A stretch of 64,000 nt of DNA from NCBI GenBank assembly GCA_008360975.2, contig CM039195.1, positions 12,639,010 through 12,703,009 of the forward strand, written 5' to 3'. The first letter of the stretch is position 1. Each line of letters opens with the position of its first letter. The stretch is from Lichenostomus cassidix (taxonomy: Eukaryota > Chordata > Aves > Passeriformes > Meliphagidae). Positions 23,876 to 36,505 of the stretch are shown one piece after another. The position numbers were made by a program, and so were the translations under genes. Below the pieces are notes generated by a model. It saw only the letters and a program-made list of their open reading frames with translations, was not told where the DNA came from and did no database searches.

Positions 23876-26800
23876 CAATTACCTAAAAGTTTCAACAGCG
23901 ATTTTTATTTAAGTTTCTGTACCTTAATGCAGCGAATTATCACACTACTTGTATGACTGATTTCTTCCTCCCCCTCACTCCTACCCCCCTGTTCCTGAAA
24001 CTTGTAATTTCTAGCCCAGCAGCTGTAGCTGCTGTCATGTTTGAGGAGGCAGTGAATGAAGACACGGCAGCAGCAGAACAGGAATGACAAAGGATTGCAG
24101 TCCCAGTCATTCTGTGCTGAGGCTTTTGAGGAAGTGTCTGTGTGTCACAGGGTGATCACTCAATTAAATCCTGGGAGAAGGCACTGCCAGCCCTCAAGCT
24201 CCTCAAGCAGAGCTGAGATCCACAGCCAGGCCATCCTGGACACAAAATCCATTTACTCCCCCCATCCTGGGTGAGGAAGTCCCTGTGGTGATGTTTCCAT
24301 AATTAGCTAATTGCTCCAGAGGTGGAGCAGAGCGAGCTGGCTGCACACAGGCTGCTGCCAACAATCAGCTCATCCCGGTTTCAAATGGCAAATATTTGGG
24401 AGATTCCCCCCTGCAGTAAGCTCTGCTCTGCCCCAGGATTTGTGGCAGGGATGATGTGCATCCCCTGTCTCCTGCTGCCCCCCCAGGGGACATTTCTGCC
24501 CCAGTTCAAACCACAGCAATCTCAGCAGCAGGAATTAGGGCTCAGCTGAGGGATGCCTGTCTCTGTCCCCATAATCCCTCTGTGACACAACAAAACCCTG
24601 GGTTTATGTCCCTGTCTCAAGAAAAATGCAATTTATTCTCCTTGTGCTACAAGCTAGACGTGACTGACAGGAAACATCTTTAAAAATGGCTTTTTTGCCA
24701 TTCCTGAAGGTTTGCACTCAACACAGAACTTCCCATTTTACAGAAGGAATCCCATGAATACTGACAAAAGCATCGACATGGTGATAACACTGCAAAAAGA
24801 GCCTTTGAAACTCTGTTTACTGCTTTTAGCATTTAGCAAGGTCTTATCATGAGGTGCTTGCATCTGTGGTTCCTCTCTCCACAGTGAACAGAGGACAGTA
24901 TTTGCCATTCTAAACCAGAAGGCAAAGAGCTGCTGTTTCTTATATATCTCAAGCCAACACCTTACCAGGAAGAAATAAAGGAAACTTCCTTGAACGAGGA
25001 ATGCTCCTCAAACATGAAACTGGAAAGCTCATTTAATGTCAATTTTGTATTGAATGCACATGAAATTCCCTGTGTCAAGGTTCAAAGACAAAAAAAAGTG
25101 GGAAAAAATTGAAAGGTACATGTTTTGAGCCAGGATTTTCGTCTATCATGGACCTGAAGGTGAGTAACCATTGCATTGAACTGTCCCATCTCATCCACGT
25201 GTGAAGCCATTTTTCTGTCACTGATTTTTCTAAAAAAGATATTTTCTCAATTTTTTTCACCTTCTCACATCAATCTGACTCCTATACATTTTAAAAAAAC
25301 CCAGTTTTTACCTTTATTATCTTTCCACCTTCCCAGGTTCCTCTGGAATGAGAGAAGGGACTAAAAAAAAAAATAAAAGCAGGACAAAAAAACCATAAAG
25401 CTGAAAATAAATACTTAGAATGAGCTAAACAAAACCATCTCTGGTGGTTTGTATTTCAGAATATTAGGCAAAGAGGATTTTAAGCACGAAGAATATATAT
25501 AAACCTAAAAATAATATTAATGAGATTGGACTTGTCAACGATAAGACAGATTTTTTTTTTTTTTTAAAGACCCAAAATATCTGCCAGACAGACAATCCTG
25601 GAGAGCAACAGCTCCTCTCTTACCCAGTCCTGAACCTGCTGCAGTCACAGCCTGCAAGGGAACTCAGCAAGATTTGCCCTGAGGAGAGCAAGGGCAGAGC
25701 CCTGACAAGTTCCTGTGATGTCCTGGCATTTACCTGAACAAAAGCGAAATTCCACATTTAAAGGTTTGTCTCCCTGAGCTCAGGCAGCATTAAGAATTAC
25801 AATTTGATAATCACTGTGCTGCAACCTTCTATTAAACTGGGACTCCACCTGGGGGTGGGGAGGGCTGTGGGATTGATTGCTGGTTTTTGGCTGCCTGGAG
25901 CAGTGGCCAGCCTGGCTCCTCAGGATTCAGAACATTTTTGTGACTGTGGCTCCCCAGCAGAGTCTGAGCTGTTTTCTGACAGGGTGCAAAGAAGCAGCTC
26001 TGTGCTGAGTGTTCTTCCCTACCCTGACTCCATGATGGGAACAATTACCTGTAATATCTCTGCTTCTCTGGGATAAACAACAGCAGGGGAACAGGAGGAG
26101 GAAAAGAAAAAGCCAAACAAGCCAACAAGCCTTTAGGAATATTGCAATGTACTGGCTGGCACTTTTTGTGTCGACAAAGCTAGAAAAACAAGCAAAAGCA
26201 TATTGTAATACTTCACTTCCTAAAGCAATGTGCCTGTGAAACATGGAATTCTAATGCATCCTGCCAAACTCACTGAAGTAATCATGATAAATATAGCTAT
26301 AAATCTAAATTGTTCTTTAAACATATTTAAATCTCTCCATCAAAAGCATAGAAAAATATGCATGCAAGAGAGATCACCTTCTTGCTAAAGCAGTTCTTGC
26401 TAATTCATCAGTTTCCATTCACCTCCTTCTTGATTTCTAAAAGCAGTTCTGGAAAGTGCAGCAAAATTAACTTTTACAGCCCCACTCCTTCCACTGCCAA
26501 GAACCCTGCATGTCCCATGAGAAACCCAATCCTTCATGGTCACCAAAGCTCCTGAGTGTCAGGAAGGTGGGATTTGACCCAAAAATCTTAACTCATGGAG
26601 GTTGGCTTTTTTCAGTTGTGTTCTTACCCCTGTACTGACTAATGCTCAGATAAAGTTCTAAACTAAAACTATTTTTCTTAATTAACCTACTGGATTTTTT
26701 TTTAAGCTGGCTGTGAAGACTTTAAGAGGTTTATTTATAGGACCTGCTCTCTTCAAAATACAAACAGCTTAGCCAAACTGAGACTCTGTAGGAAAGAGAA

Positions 26801-27244
26801 GTCTCAGATGGATTTCTGCCTGGGACATGAAAATGAACACATATATTTTTAAAAGCTGAAGTTTAATTTTTTCATCAGCACCCTGGGCCCCAGAGAAGCT
26901 GCGAGGGCAAAATGCTGCTCTTCAGTAGTTTCTCCTGAAAGCACAAGTGAGAAATTCCTGGGATATCCTGCAGGATCAGCTCTCTGGGGCTTCCACAAGG
27001 CTAAACATAACTACCTATGGCTGTTACACATGGCTGCCCACTAAAAAAATCCAATATATTAAAGGCATACATGAATGGAATATGCTGAAGGGAGAACAGG
27101 GGGAATCAAGACTCATATTTCATAGATATGTATCTTTAATTAAATTTTGCTCAGTTTATTTACTGCTATGGATAACAGCATTAGATTACTCCAAATTTCT
27201 GTTAAGTCAGTAAGCATACAAGCAATGACTTTAGCAGCTGCTGA
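23876..27244. other. No gene seen
   Basis: AT-rich unique sequence interrupted by the poly(T) run at 25551-25565 and a short GC-richer part near 25840-26040 with overlapping chance frames. Confidence 0.6.
25551..25565 (+). repeat. Poly(T) run, 15 bases
   Basis: An uninterrupted T run following ATAAGACAGA. No element was recognised on either side. Confidence 0.9.
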
Positions 27245-27420
27245 GAAATATATCTGCCCTTAACTACTTCCTAGGAATATTTGTGATGCTCAGTTAATAC
27301 TGGCTGTTTAAGATTTTTAAGCTAAATTTGCTCTATAAATCAGTCTGCAAAATGTGGAGTAGTTATCATGGACAGTTCACTTAATGTAGGAAGCTCAGCC
27401 ATAACGTAATCTTTTCTGTG
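27245..27420. promoter_or_regulatory. Candidate conserved noncoding element
   Basis: A non-repetitive AT-rich stretch with CAGTTAATACTGGCTG, GCTCTATAAATCAGTC and GCCATAACGTAATC, including an isolated CpG. There is no coding potential. Low confidence. Confidence 0.15.
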
Positions 27421-28319
27421 GTATAACCAGAATAAATTCTGCCAAATAAATAACTCAAAGGAAAACAATTCCTGAAACACTTGTTCTAACTAACTTACAC
27501 AGTGATTCTCATGGAAGATTCTGTATATTTCTGTGTCTGGCACAAAGCAGTTGGCAAACAACATGGTTTTCTCTTTGAAATTGGAACTCACTTTCACAAA
27601 GCAACCTGAGCTGCACAGAACTTGCCAAATGGCTCCTCTTTAATATTGGGAATAAATCCCATTGCTCTTATAATGAGATAATGACAGAAAACTTCAGCAC
27701 ATAATGAGTTGAGCACAAAAAATTTCACAGGTTTTGTGTGCAATAAAATGTATGGTCTTTGTTTGCTGTCCTTTTAAAAGTAACCTAAACCTACTTTATC
27801 CATACCTTCAGCAAAATATCCACATGCACTGCTGTGCTGCAACCTATGATAATCTTGGCAATTTCCATAAGTCAGCCAAAAGTAGGATTTCATACTTATT
27901 AGATGCTAGAAGTTCATGATCCAGAGTGCAACTGCAATAAACTAAATCTGAAAGTCAAGGTAAACAAGGCATTTTGGAGTCAACTGTTGAGCCACTACAG
28001 CTTTTCCATGGATTCTGCTAAAAATGACATTAATGCTCCCTACTTAATTTAGCAAGGAAAAAAAAATTTAACTGGACTATATAAACATAAAGAAAAAGAT
28101 ATCTGGTGATTTTTTTTTCCTTTTTTAATGTGTCAATAATTTCTTCAGGCTCCAGAGCACCGAGGCAAAGCAATAGAACAATTCCCTGGCCACCCCTGCC
28201 TCACAACACCCAGCAGCAATAAAGTCCCATTGTTTGGAATGCCCACATGATATTATGCCAGGATAATATAAAAATAGATGATGAGGCAGAAATGAGATGG
28301 ATTGAGGGCTGGTGTCCTG
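27421..28319. other. No gene seen
   Basis: AT-rich sequence with short A and T runs near 28060 and 28112. Nothing recognised. Confidence 0.6.
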
Positions 28320-28450
28320 CAGTAGCTGCCGTAATTGCACAGCAGCTCATTACAGAAGGCAGTCCCCTGAGCCTGGCCTGTCCCACTTAAGCTGCAGTAA
28401 TAGAAAGCAGCTGTGTGAGGACATCAGGTCAGCAGAATCATTAGCCCCGA
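28320..28450. promoter_or_regulatory. Candidate conserved noncoding element
   Basis: GTAGCTGCCGTAATTGCACA and GCAGCTCATTACAGAAGGCA resemble homeodomain plus E-box composition (several CAGCTG-like words). The adjacent GC-rich patch begins to its right. Pattern-based only. Confidence 0.2.
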
Positions 28451-29099
28451 AAATTGCATCCCCACGGCTGCTGTGCGGCAGGCAGGCACAGTTCACAGAG
28501 CAGCAGCCTGCAAACAGGTCAGACCTCAGCACAGCTTCCCCCAGAGCTCCATTAGCAGTGCCCTGGCAGCCCCGGGCAGCCCCAGCTCTGCTCAGCGCTG
28601 GACTTTAGGGAATTTGGGTCCTGCAGGAGGGCAGAGCCCATGGCAGGGGACACCCCAGACCCTTGGGTGCCTCGGGGTGGCACGGCCTCTGCCAGGGGAC
28701 AGCAGCTGGGCAGTGGCACTGGGACACCTGCCAGCTCTGCCCAGGGCACGGGAGGGGATGCTGCCAGCAAACAGCACCAAAACCAAGAGCAGCAGGGCAT
28801 TTACCCAAAAAATCCCATCTGTCCTTTGTGAACTGCTCAGATAACTCACACAGGACAAGCTGGCTTGGGGGAGTGATTTTGGCACCATGGGGTCAACACC
28901 AGCCTGGCATCTCCCAGCTGCCAATAAACGTCCTGCTGGGAAGGGAGATCTGACAGGGAAGCTGGATTTCTGACTGACAGCTACTCACAGCTAGAAAAGC
29001 CACAGCAAACTTTCACAAAGCAGAAATCTTCTAGGCATTTTCCTGGAAATGTGTGGAGGTTCTTCCACCTATTTCCCAGTCACCCTCCAGGAGCTAAGT
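28451..29099. other. GC-rich patch, no gene supported
   Basis: Rich in CAGCCC/GGCAG words and open in nearly every frame, with at least seven overlapping frames on both strands. CpGs are present but sparse. No start, splice or domain evidence distinguishes any frame. Confidence 0.5.
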
Positions 29100-29415
29100 G
29101 AAGGAATCTGTGTACATTATTGTCATTTTGCTGCTAAGTTACATTCAACTCCTAATCAATACCATTTCTTTTGCTAGCTTTGACTTAGGTACTTTGATAT
29201 CCTGCACTGTTTTATGTTATGCTATCATGTAATAAATTTTTTTAGTTTTATGTGGTGTAATAAGTAATCCTGATTAAGATCTTCCATCTGTTATCTTTTG
29301 TCTGCTCATTTATCTTAATAAATAATTCATTTTTTTCACAAATATATCTGATTTGCCATCATTAGTGCTTGCGGGACAAAGTGATTCAATTATACCTCTA
29401 TAAATTCCTTAATTT
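29100..29415. promoter_or_regulatory. Candidate conserved noncoding block, AT-rich
   Basis: A long AT-rich stretch without simple-repeat structure, containing CTCCTAATCAATACC, GTAATAAGTAATCCTGATTA and GCTCATTTATCTTAATAAAT. It sits between two GC-rich patches, so the composition change is sharp. Resembles gene-desert conserved elements. Confidence 0.25.
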
Positions 29416-31410
29416 TAAACTGTTGCCAAACCTGGGGCAAAAGAAGGATGTCCCTTCATTTAAACCCTTTCTGGGAAGGAGTTTAAATAGACCAAGAGGT
29501 TCTTTCTGCCCTTTGGGGCTCCTCAGAGTCCCCCATGTGTGTGAGGATGACACCTTAACAATTTTTAGCTTCTACTCTTCATGTATCTGTAGCTTTGCTG
29601 TAGTTCTAGGCTTCATAAAGTGCTAAAAACCTCTGTTCCCAGCGTTGTAGACAAAACATTGCTCTCAACTGGAAAATCCAAGGGGATTTGGCTGCCTCAG
29701 AGCCTCAAAATATATACAGAGTAGTGAATTCCAGAGAGCAGGCTTGGGATGGTTGAAGGTGTAATTGGAGAATTGAGGCTGATATGTTCATGGACAGAAC
29801 TTATAACGTGTGAAGAACTCATTACTCCATTCTGGGTGTAGCCTCTCAAGTGGGTTCTGTCTGCCCTGAAAGCACCTGTAGGCTTTCATTACATTTGTCT
29901 GCTTTGTATCCTCCTACCTTTGTCTGGCCTGTTTAGGTGAGCCCTGTTTTGGGCATCAAGGAGGGGCAGCTTTCCCAGGAGCTGGGCACTGACAGTGGGC
30001 AGTGTGGTGGCCCAGGGTGCTTCAATCCCCACCAGCCACCCCAAGGGGCCACCAGCCATGGGCAGCAGTGGCTCTGAGCCCCTGTCACCTGCTCTGATGG
30101 CAGAGACCCCTCCCAGACCAACCCCTCCCTGACCACAGAGTCCACCTGGGAAGGGCAGTGTGCAGGGGTGCAGCTGCTGCTCCCAGAAGTTCTTTGGGGT
30201 GTGGGATGGAGGGGCAGCAATGGGAAGGACCAGGTCCTGAAGGGACAGCCACGGGCACGGCTGTGCTGTCCCCATGCCAGGGGCTGAAGGACTGGCCTGG
30301 CACAAACACAAATTCCCAATTCCCCCATTCCAGGGGGACGTGTTGCCTCCTCCATCATTTATCCCGCTGCGCTCCGAGGCCGCGAGGCACAGCAATGAAG
30401 ACAGAGCTCTTTGCCAGTGCTCCCATGCATTCTGATTAAAATGCAGCCTGAGCAGTCAGCCAAGGTCCTCTCCAGTGTGGATGCTCATTCCCACCCTCCC
30501 AGGGATGAACAGCCCTTTGGGACGAGCTGTCCACAGCCCTGGGCAGAGCACAGGCCCTGCCTTTGTGGTCTTGATGAGTTTGAGCCACAAAAAAAGCAAC
30601 AAACCCTCTGTCAATGTCAAAGACTAAACAAGTTTGACTATACGCTGATGTTCTTCCAATTGTTTGCAGCAGCACTAGTTCTGGCTGGTTTGTTTTGGGG
30701 AAATTAATGATGATACAGCAAGGTCGCTGTACCTCTGCTGGAGCGAACAGATGTTGACACATTAATGCCACCAGCCCGTGCTGCACTAGGACAGAGCTGC
30801 TCCTGCCTGTCAGTGCCTGGGCTCAGGCACAACCAGCCACAGCAACAGCCCAGCTGAAGAAATTCACTCTTAAATGAAAACATTTAAAGAAAAGAGCTCC
30901 TGCACTTTCCAAAGCCATCACTCTGTATCATCCTCATCAAAACACGCCACTTTTCTTTTTTTAAATCAACCCAAAGCCAGCGGAACAATAAGAAACCAAA
31001 TCTTTTTTCCTCTCAGCAGTACAGCCCATTTTCAATGCCATTTGTAAGCTGCCTATTTATCCCTGACATTCACAGCTTGAGCATATCTCCAGTTCAGGTC
31101 GCTCTCTTACACCGAGGTGGAAATAATCAAGTATTTTTCCATCTTTTTGCTGGGAGGACTCAGAGCTGGTGGTGCACATCCATAGCCCTGTTAACCTGGT
31201 GTGAGATTCTAGTGGTGAACTGCACAGGAGTGCAGAGACCCTGCCAAAAACCATCACCATGCCCAAAATCTCCAGTGAGCAGGGAAAGCAGCAGCTTCGT
31301 GGCGGGGAGGGAGGAGGGCTGGGGGAGTTTGATGTCTGAACTGAAATAACCACTTTTTTTCTTCATAACCTTATAGCAACAGCATATTTCAAGCATTAAA
31401 AGAAGGGCTG
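29416..31410. other. GC-rich patch 29930-30400, no gene supported
   Basis: The 168-codon minus-strand frame (29889-30395) overlaps two other minus frames and one plus frame. Its translation is P/G/W-rich low-complexity sequence. The CpG cluster lies at the right edge of the patch. Confidence 0.5.
30363..30387. other. Tight CpG cluster
   Basis: Five CpG dinucleotides fall within about 20 bases (starting at 30365, 30370, 30375, 30381 and 30383). The surrounding kilobases are strongly CpG-poor, even where they are GC-rich. The cluster is far too small for a CpG island. It marks a point that has escaped methylation-driven decay, arose recently, or is constrained. Confidence 0.6.
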
Positions 31411-31497
31411 GGGGTGGATCAGTTGGTGAGAGCAGTGAGGTGCTTCACCAGGATAAGGTAATACACAGCCCCCTTATGAAGGAGTTTTCGATTTCTG
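31411..31497 (+). repeat. Degenerate tRNA-like sequence (tRNA-derived SINE or tRNA pseudogene)
   Basis: The segment GGGGTGGATCAGTTGGTGAG followed by AGC closely resembles the 5' part and D-arm of a tRNA, especially the tRNA-Ile type TAGCTCAGTTGGTTAGAGC. It therefore contains a near-consensus RNA polymerase III A box (TGGATCAGTTGG, 31415-31426). A B-box-like GTTTTCGATTTC lies at 31484-31495. The boxes are about 69 bp apart, wider than in a normal tRNA, and no cloverleaf or anticodon arm can be drawn with confidence, so this is not a working tRNA gene. Songbirds are known to carry tRNA-Ile-derived SINEs, which makes a SINE relic plausible. No poly(A) or CR1-like tail was recognised. Confidence 0.35.
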
Positions 31498-34400
31498 GTC
31501 AGTATTAAGTTTTAACTGTTTAAAGTACTTCCTTTAAACGAATTTTACTGTATTTTGGGGCTATTACTGCCAAATGAATTACACAAAAGGCATCAGTGCC
31601 CTGGGAGTTAGCTATATAGGTGTCATGTGTCAGAAAATTCCGAATTTTGAGTTCTATTTTAAAATACGTAACTTCTGACAACAAGACAGTCCCTGTAGCT
31701 GGAAATGGATAGCAATGCTTCCATCACCCTGGCTCCAGACTGGGGACTTCACATCAGCACAGCTTGAAAGTCCATTTAAACTGTGACAGGGCTGTAAAAA
31801 GCCCTTAACAGAAGCATTTCCTAAGAGGAAGTCTCATCTGTTTCTGAGCTACAGCTGTTGTTTATTCAATACTGATAGACATACAAAATAAAAGAGATGT
31901 ATCACTCAGTCTCAACCCCAGATGTAAGCTATTTAATCCTTTGCTCCTGATTTCTCATTGTTAGCAGGTTTATACCTCTCCCTTGGCTGTGTTTAATGCT
32001 GCAAACCCTCACCCCTGTGAACTGGGGCACTCCATGGATTTGAAATTTCCCCCCTAAATATTCCCTCAGGGCAGTGGCACTTTCACACTGCTACAGGAGC
32101 CAACTTGACAGCCTCCCTGCCCCTTCTGACCATCACCAGCTATTAGAATTCCTAACGTTTGTGAATATGAAAAGAGTTTTAATCCTTGGAGTGAGAGATC
32201 ACAGCAAGAGATGCTTATCATTTCCTGAGGCAGGAAGAAAATAGTGTAATGAATTATGCAAAACACTTCAAATATGGGCACTAGTGAAAGCCTTCAATTA
32301 GGCAGCAGAAACTGCCAATGAGCAGCACCACTTCAGGTGAGGATCCTCTGCTTTAAAGGTGTGGTTAAAAAGCAGAACAATGTACAGATGATATTCTGCA
32401 CATTTCAGAATTTAAATCTCAGCAATGTAATAAAAGGCACTAACAACTGGTGTCCCTCAAGGGTCCTGCAGAAATCGCTTTGTCTTTTGGAATCTTCCCT
32501 GTGCAAAAAATATTCCAAAATAAATCAGCTTTTCTTTAAGCTCTCTGCTTCAGGATTTATGTACAGTGAATTATTAAAGTAAAAATAAGAAGTCCATGCA
32601 AATGCTTTCTAATTACAATGTATCCCTTAAACACTCTTGATCAGAAAGTTCTAATACTAAACCAAGTCTTGTTGAAAATCCAAACCAAAGCAGATGAAAG
32701 CTCTCCTGTTTGTGAACCCTGAGCCAGGTCCTTCTGTCTGTTTAGACCAAGGGAACATTACAGGGCTTCATCACTTCAAGATGATAAACCAACCAAAAAA
32801 ACACCAACAACCAGATTCTGGGAGAGAAATCATGTCTGTATAAAATGAAAGTAAATTCAGTTTCACTTAAAGAAGATTTTAGTGGAAGTTGCCGTTTTAA
32901 AATAAAAAGAACACAAAAGCATCACTGAAGCAACACCTAATAAATGAAATTACAGCCAGACTGGATCAGGAACACACAACTGGGCACTGCTGGGGGAAGC
33001 ATAGTGTGCTTTGCATTGTATGTAACCTGTGTGTACAGCCTGGCTCCATTTTTCACCCAGAAATTTATTTCATTCTGAGGGAGGTGACTACTTTAAACAA
33101 GAGAAAAGTCTACAGGTGATGTTTGAGGAGCAACCAAAGCATTAACCCCAGCCCCGTGTCAGAGCAGCCAAGGTGAGGCTCCCAGACCAACACAACAGTA
33201 AAACTGGGGATGTGCAGCTCCAGCCTTGCCATCCCAGGCATTGCCTGCTCCAGCTGCTCCTGAGAAACAAACCACAGCAGAGCTCAGCTCTGTCCTTCTG
33301 TCCTTCTGGATAATCACCCCATCAGTGCACAGGCTAACCAGGGGAGCTGTCCCTGATCCCAGGCTCTTTGTCACCCCAGCCGTGCCATTCCTGCTGAATT
33401 CCTCAGGCACAGGGAGGTGTCCTGCCTGAAGCAGAGAGGCACAGGGGCCCAGCAGCTCCTGGGGCTCTGAGAGACAATCTGATACTGCCTGGAGAGGGAA
33501 ATTGAGCCCAAACATTGCTCTGAACCCTCTTCCCGTGGCTGAGGGAAGTTTGGACAACCCAGCAAATCCAGAAATCCAAGCCAAAAGCAAACTGCTCTGC
33601 AGTCCCAGCTCTGGGGTGGGTGTGAAGGGCAGGGATTTCATGGGATGAATCCTCAGGGGAAGTTCTGCAGCACTAAATGCTGCTCTGAGACACTGGCAGG
33701 GTGTTTGTGTTCCCAGCCTGCCTCCCCTCTGCTTGCTCTAAACCACTTGTCTCTATCCCATCAGTCCATATTGTTAATTTTTTATTTCTCAATCAAGAAT
33801 TCATGGAGGTTAGTGTGACATTGCTGCAAACACCCTCCCAGCCTAGTAAATGTAAATAATGGATACGAGACTCCAGAAATACCAACCAGGCTCTCGATGT
33901 TTTGGGACACTCAAATTGGGCTCCAACTCACCTGCTGGTAAACAAACAGGTTTTCTCTGCACTGCAGTGAATCCCTCATCTTTCAGGGAAATTCAGTGTG
34001 TCATTGGAAGGGCTCTGGTTTGGGTAATGCACACAGACATTTCACTGTGACACTGCTCAGTGCAAATACCTTTTCCGCCGTCACAAAACCTATTGCAAAA
34101 TGCGAACAAATTTTCAGAAGTGCTGGTGAATTTTAACACAGTTATTACTGCACTTCATACCACAGTGCAGCAAATGACATCTCCCTCTTTACATTTCTGC
34201 TAATTTCTGTCATTTATTTAAAAATCCTATAATGAACAGCTAGGATTGAGGGCCCATTTGCTCCTCCCGTTTTCCATTTAACCTCAATGATTGCAGACTC
34301 TCCTATTTCCTTTGGTGTTGAGAAGTACTTTTACAGCGTTACCAACACAACATATTTGTTAGATTTCTCCTAATTAATTTTCCATGAACCTTTCGGCGTG

Positions 34401-36404
34401 GAAAAAAAAAAAATCTCACATTTCTGCATGAAAAATGAATTCTATTTTCTCCATTTCCTTAGAAATTTACATTCTGGGCTCATCTGTGCCACATATTCTT
34501 TATGGATAATGAGCAAGGCATCCTCACTTAGCTGTCACTGAGGCAGTGAAATGTTTACAGTGTGCACTTTGGAGATTCTGGCAGCTTAGAATCTAAGAAT
34601 ATTTCTTATTCACGACAATAAGCTCTGTCCTAAATTTCTCTTGCGCCTGAACAGAAAAAGATTGATCTGAAGAATCCTTGAACTCTGCTGACCTGCAGTA
34701 ATGCTGTTTTAAGAAAGGTTAGTGCAGATACTTCATGCTCATGACTGTTTCCTATGATGTGACAAAGGCTGTTTTATGCCCTTAACATCCTGTGGAACTT
34801 CTTGGGAAACTGAAAACATCAACTCATGCAGAGATAAATAACTTCATTAGGAAGCTTACAAACAGAGCTCACATTGCAGAACTTTTGAGCATATTCTCCC
34901 ACCATCCTTATTCTGTACCATTCTGGGGATAGACTCTGGACAGAAAAAAAGAAACCTCATGCATGAATCTCCTGCCAATTTTGTGCAGGAGATTTCACTT
35001 AACTCACCAAAAATATCTCTCTTTAATTACCTCTCTGAAGTCATTCTTCAGCAAAGGCTATAAGAATATGCCTGTTGTAAAGATTATGTTAAGATTTCAT
35101 TTCTGTGCACAGGTCCAGTCCCAGGCTCACAACGACATGCTTAAGCCTCTGGGCTTTATTGAACCAGGCCCTGGGAAAAAATGATCTTTTATGCTTCCTT
35201 CTTAGAGAGCCTCATATAGTTTGAATAAATCTTTGAAATGTAACCAAAAGAATCTCACACGAGATTGTCTTTCATTGAAGTCCTAACATCCAATTCATGT
35301 AGATACACTTGGAAGGTTATTGCTGTCAAGTTTTGAGCTTGGGCTGTGAAAGACATAAAAAGGGACAGATTTCCTCCCTAGGAAGGAGAGCAGTGCCTTC
35401 TGCAAACCTCTCCTTCCTCAGCTCAGCTCAGCACCAACCTGAGCCTACCCAAAGCAGCTGCAGTTGTTTTCTGTGATCAATCTCATTTCCAAGTGTAATC
35501 ATGAACAGAGTTTTCATTACATGAATCAGTTCCTTTGGACACATTCTAAAGAAAAGTCACTTATTGAATGCTAACAATACTAGTGCCTTTTTTGAGTTCT
35601 GACTTGGAAAGCCTGGATTAATTCTCAAAGGTCTTCCATATAGTTACAAGTTCTAAATGATTTTTTACAATGCATTTAAATCTATGTTTTCCATCTATTA
35701 CTCTAAAATGTTCATCAGTTCATCAGGAGTAATTGGGTTTTGCAGAATGAGGCAACTTTTGCCATTCCAGTAGTGCTGGTACCATGACTTTTCTGAAAAT
35801 TCAGCAGTTCTACTGCTTATATTATTTCCCCTAGAAAATTATTTTTAAAAAAAAAGAAAAAGAAAGATATTTTTGTTGCATAAAATGCTGGTCCAGTGGG
35901 TGGAATAGCAACCCTAAACCTTCTCAGACATATATAAAAATCCCAATCCAAAGCAATGCTGTTTCCAGACAAGTTGTTGTTTTCCCACCAATTATCCTGT
36001 GACTTGGTAACATCTTGATAACGAATGAAATAATGCAAAAGCATTTCTTGCCAACGATGGAAGCTCCCCAGCCTTTTGAAATTTTCACATGAATTTGTCA
36101 GAGGTGAATGTCTGCTGAGTGAATGGAGCTGTGAATACACAAGCAGGGTTTCAGTGCTCTCTGCTCACTCACTGGGGCTGCTCTGTGACACCTGCATGGT
36201 GCCTGGAAAAGCACTTTCACCATGAGAGGGGCAGAGAAAGAGGAAGTTCTACCCTCTGTGTAAACCTCTACACTGCTGAGGGTTCAATTCAACCCAAATA
36301 ATCAGCTGCAGGAGGAAAAAAACCCAAGGGTTTTGTGTAAGTAATGGGAAATTGTACCTGATATTTCTTTTTGCAAACCTAACAGCCCCCAGCCTGCTGT
36401 GGAA
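31498..36404. other. No gene seen; GC-rich patch at 33130-33660
   Basis: The 160-codon minus-strand frame at 33159-33641 lies in the GC-rich patch and is overlapped by other frames. Flanking sequence is AT-rich and unique, with short A runs near 34400 and 35847. Confidence 0.55.
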
Positions 36405-36505
36405 ACCTTAATTGTAATTTAGAGTAATTATAGCAACAGTCAGGAGATAAATTATTGTAACAGATCTTCATACAATGGCATTAGATCTTCAGAAGATCTG
36501 GTGAG
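36405..36505. promoter_or_regulatory. Candidate conserved noncoding element with palindrome
   Basis: CCTTAATTGTAATTTAGAGT and AATTATAGCAACAG lead to the 17-bp palindrome at 36483-36499. There is no open frame. Motif density suggests a homeodomain-bound element, unproven. Confidence 0.2.
36483..36499. repeat. Perfect 17-bp palindrome
   Basis: AGATCTTC and GAAGATCT are exact reverse complements around a single A. A related half (AGATCTTCAT) occurs about 20 bp upstream at 36463-36472. It sits at the right edge of an AT-rich candidate conserved block. Confidence 0.85.

Noticed and set aside
29889..30395. 168-codon minus-strand frame
   Set aside because: Low-complexity P/G/W-rich translation in a GC-rich patch, with two other overlapping minus frames and one plus frame.
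31411..31497. Functional tRNA gene
   Set aside because: A and B boxes are too far apart and no acceptor stem, anticodon arm or T arm can be paired. Kept only as a tRNA-like relic.
33159..33641. 160-codon minus-strand frame
   Set aside because: GC-rich patch, overlapping frames, no domain or splice evidence.
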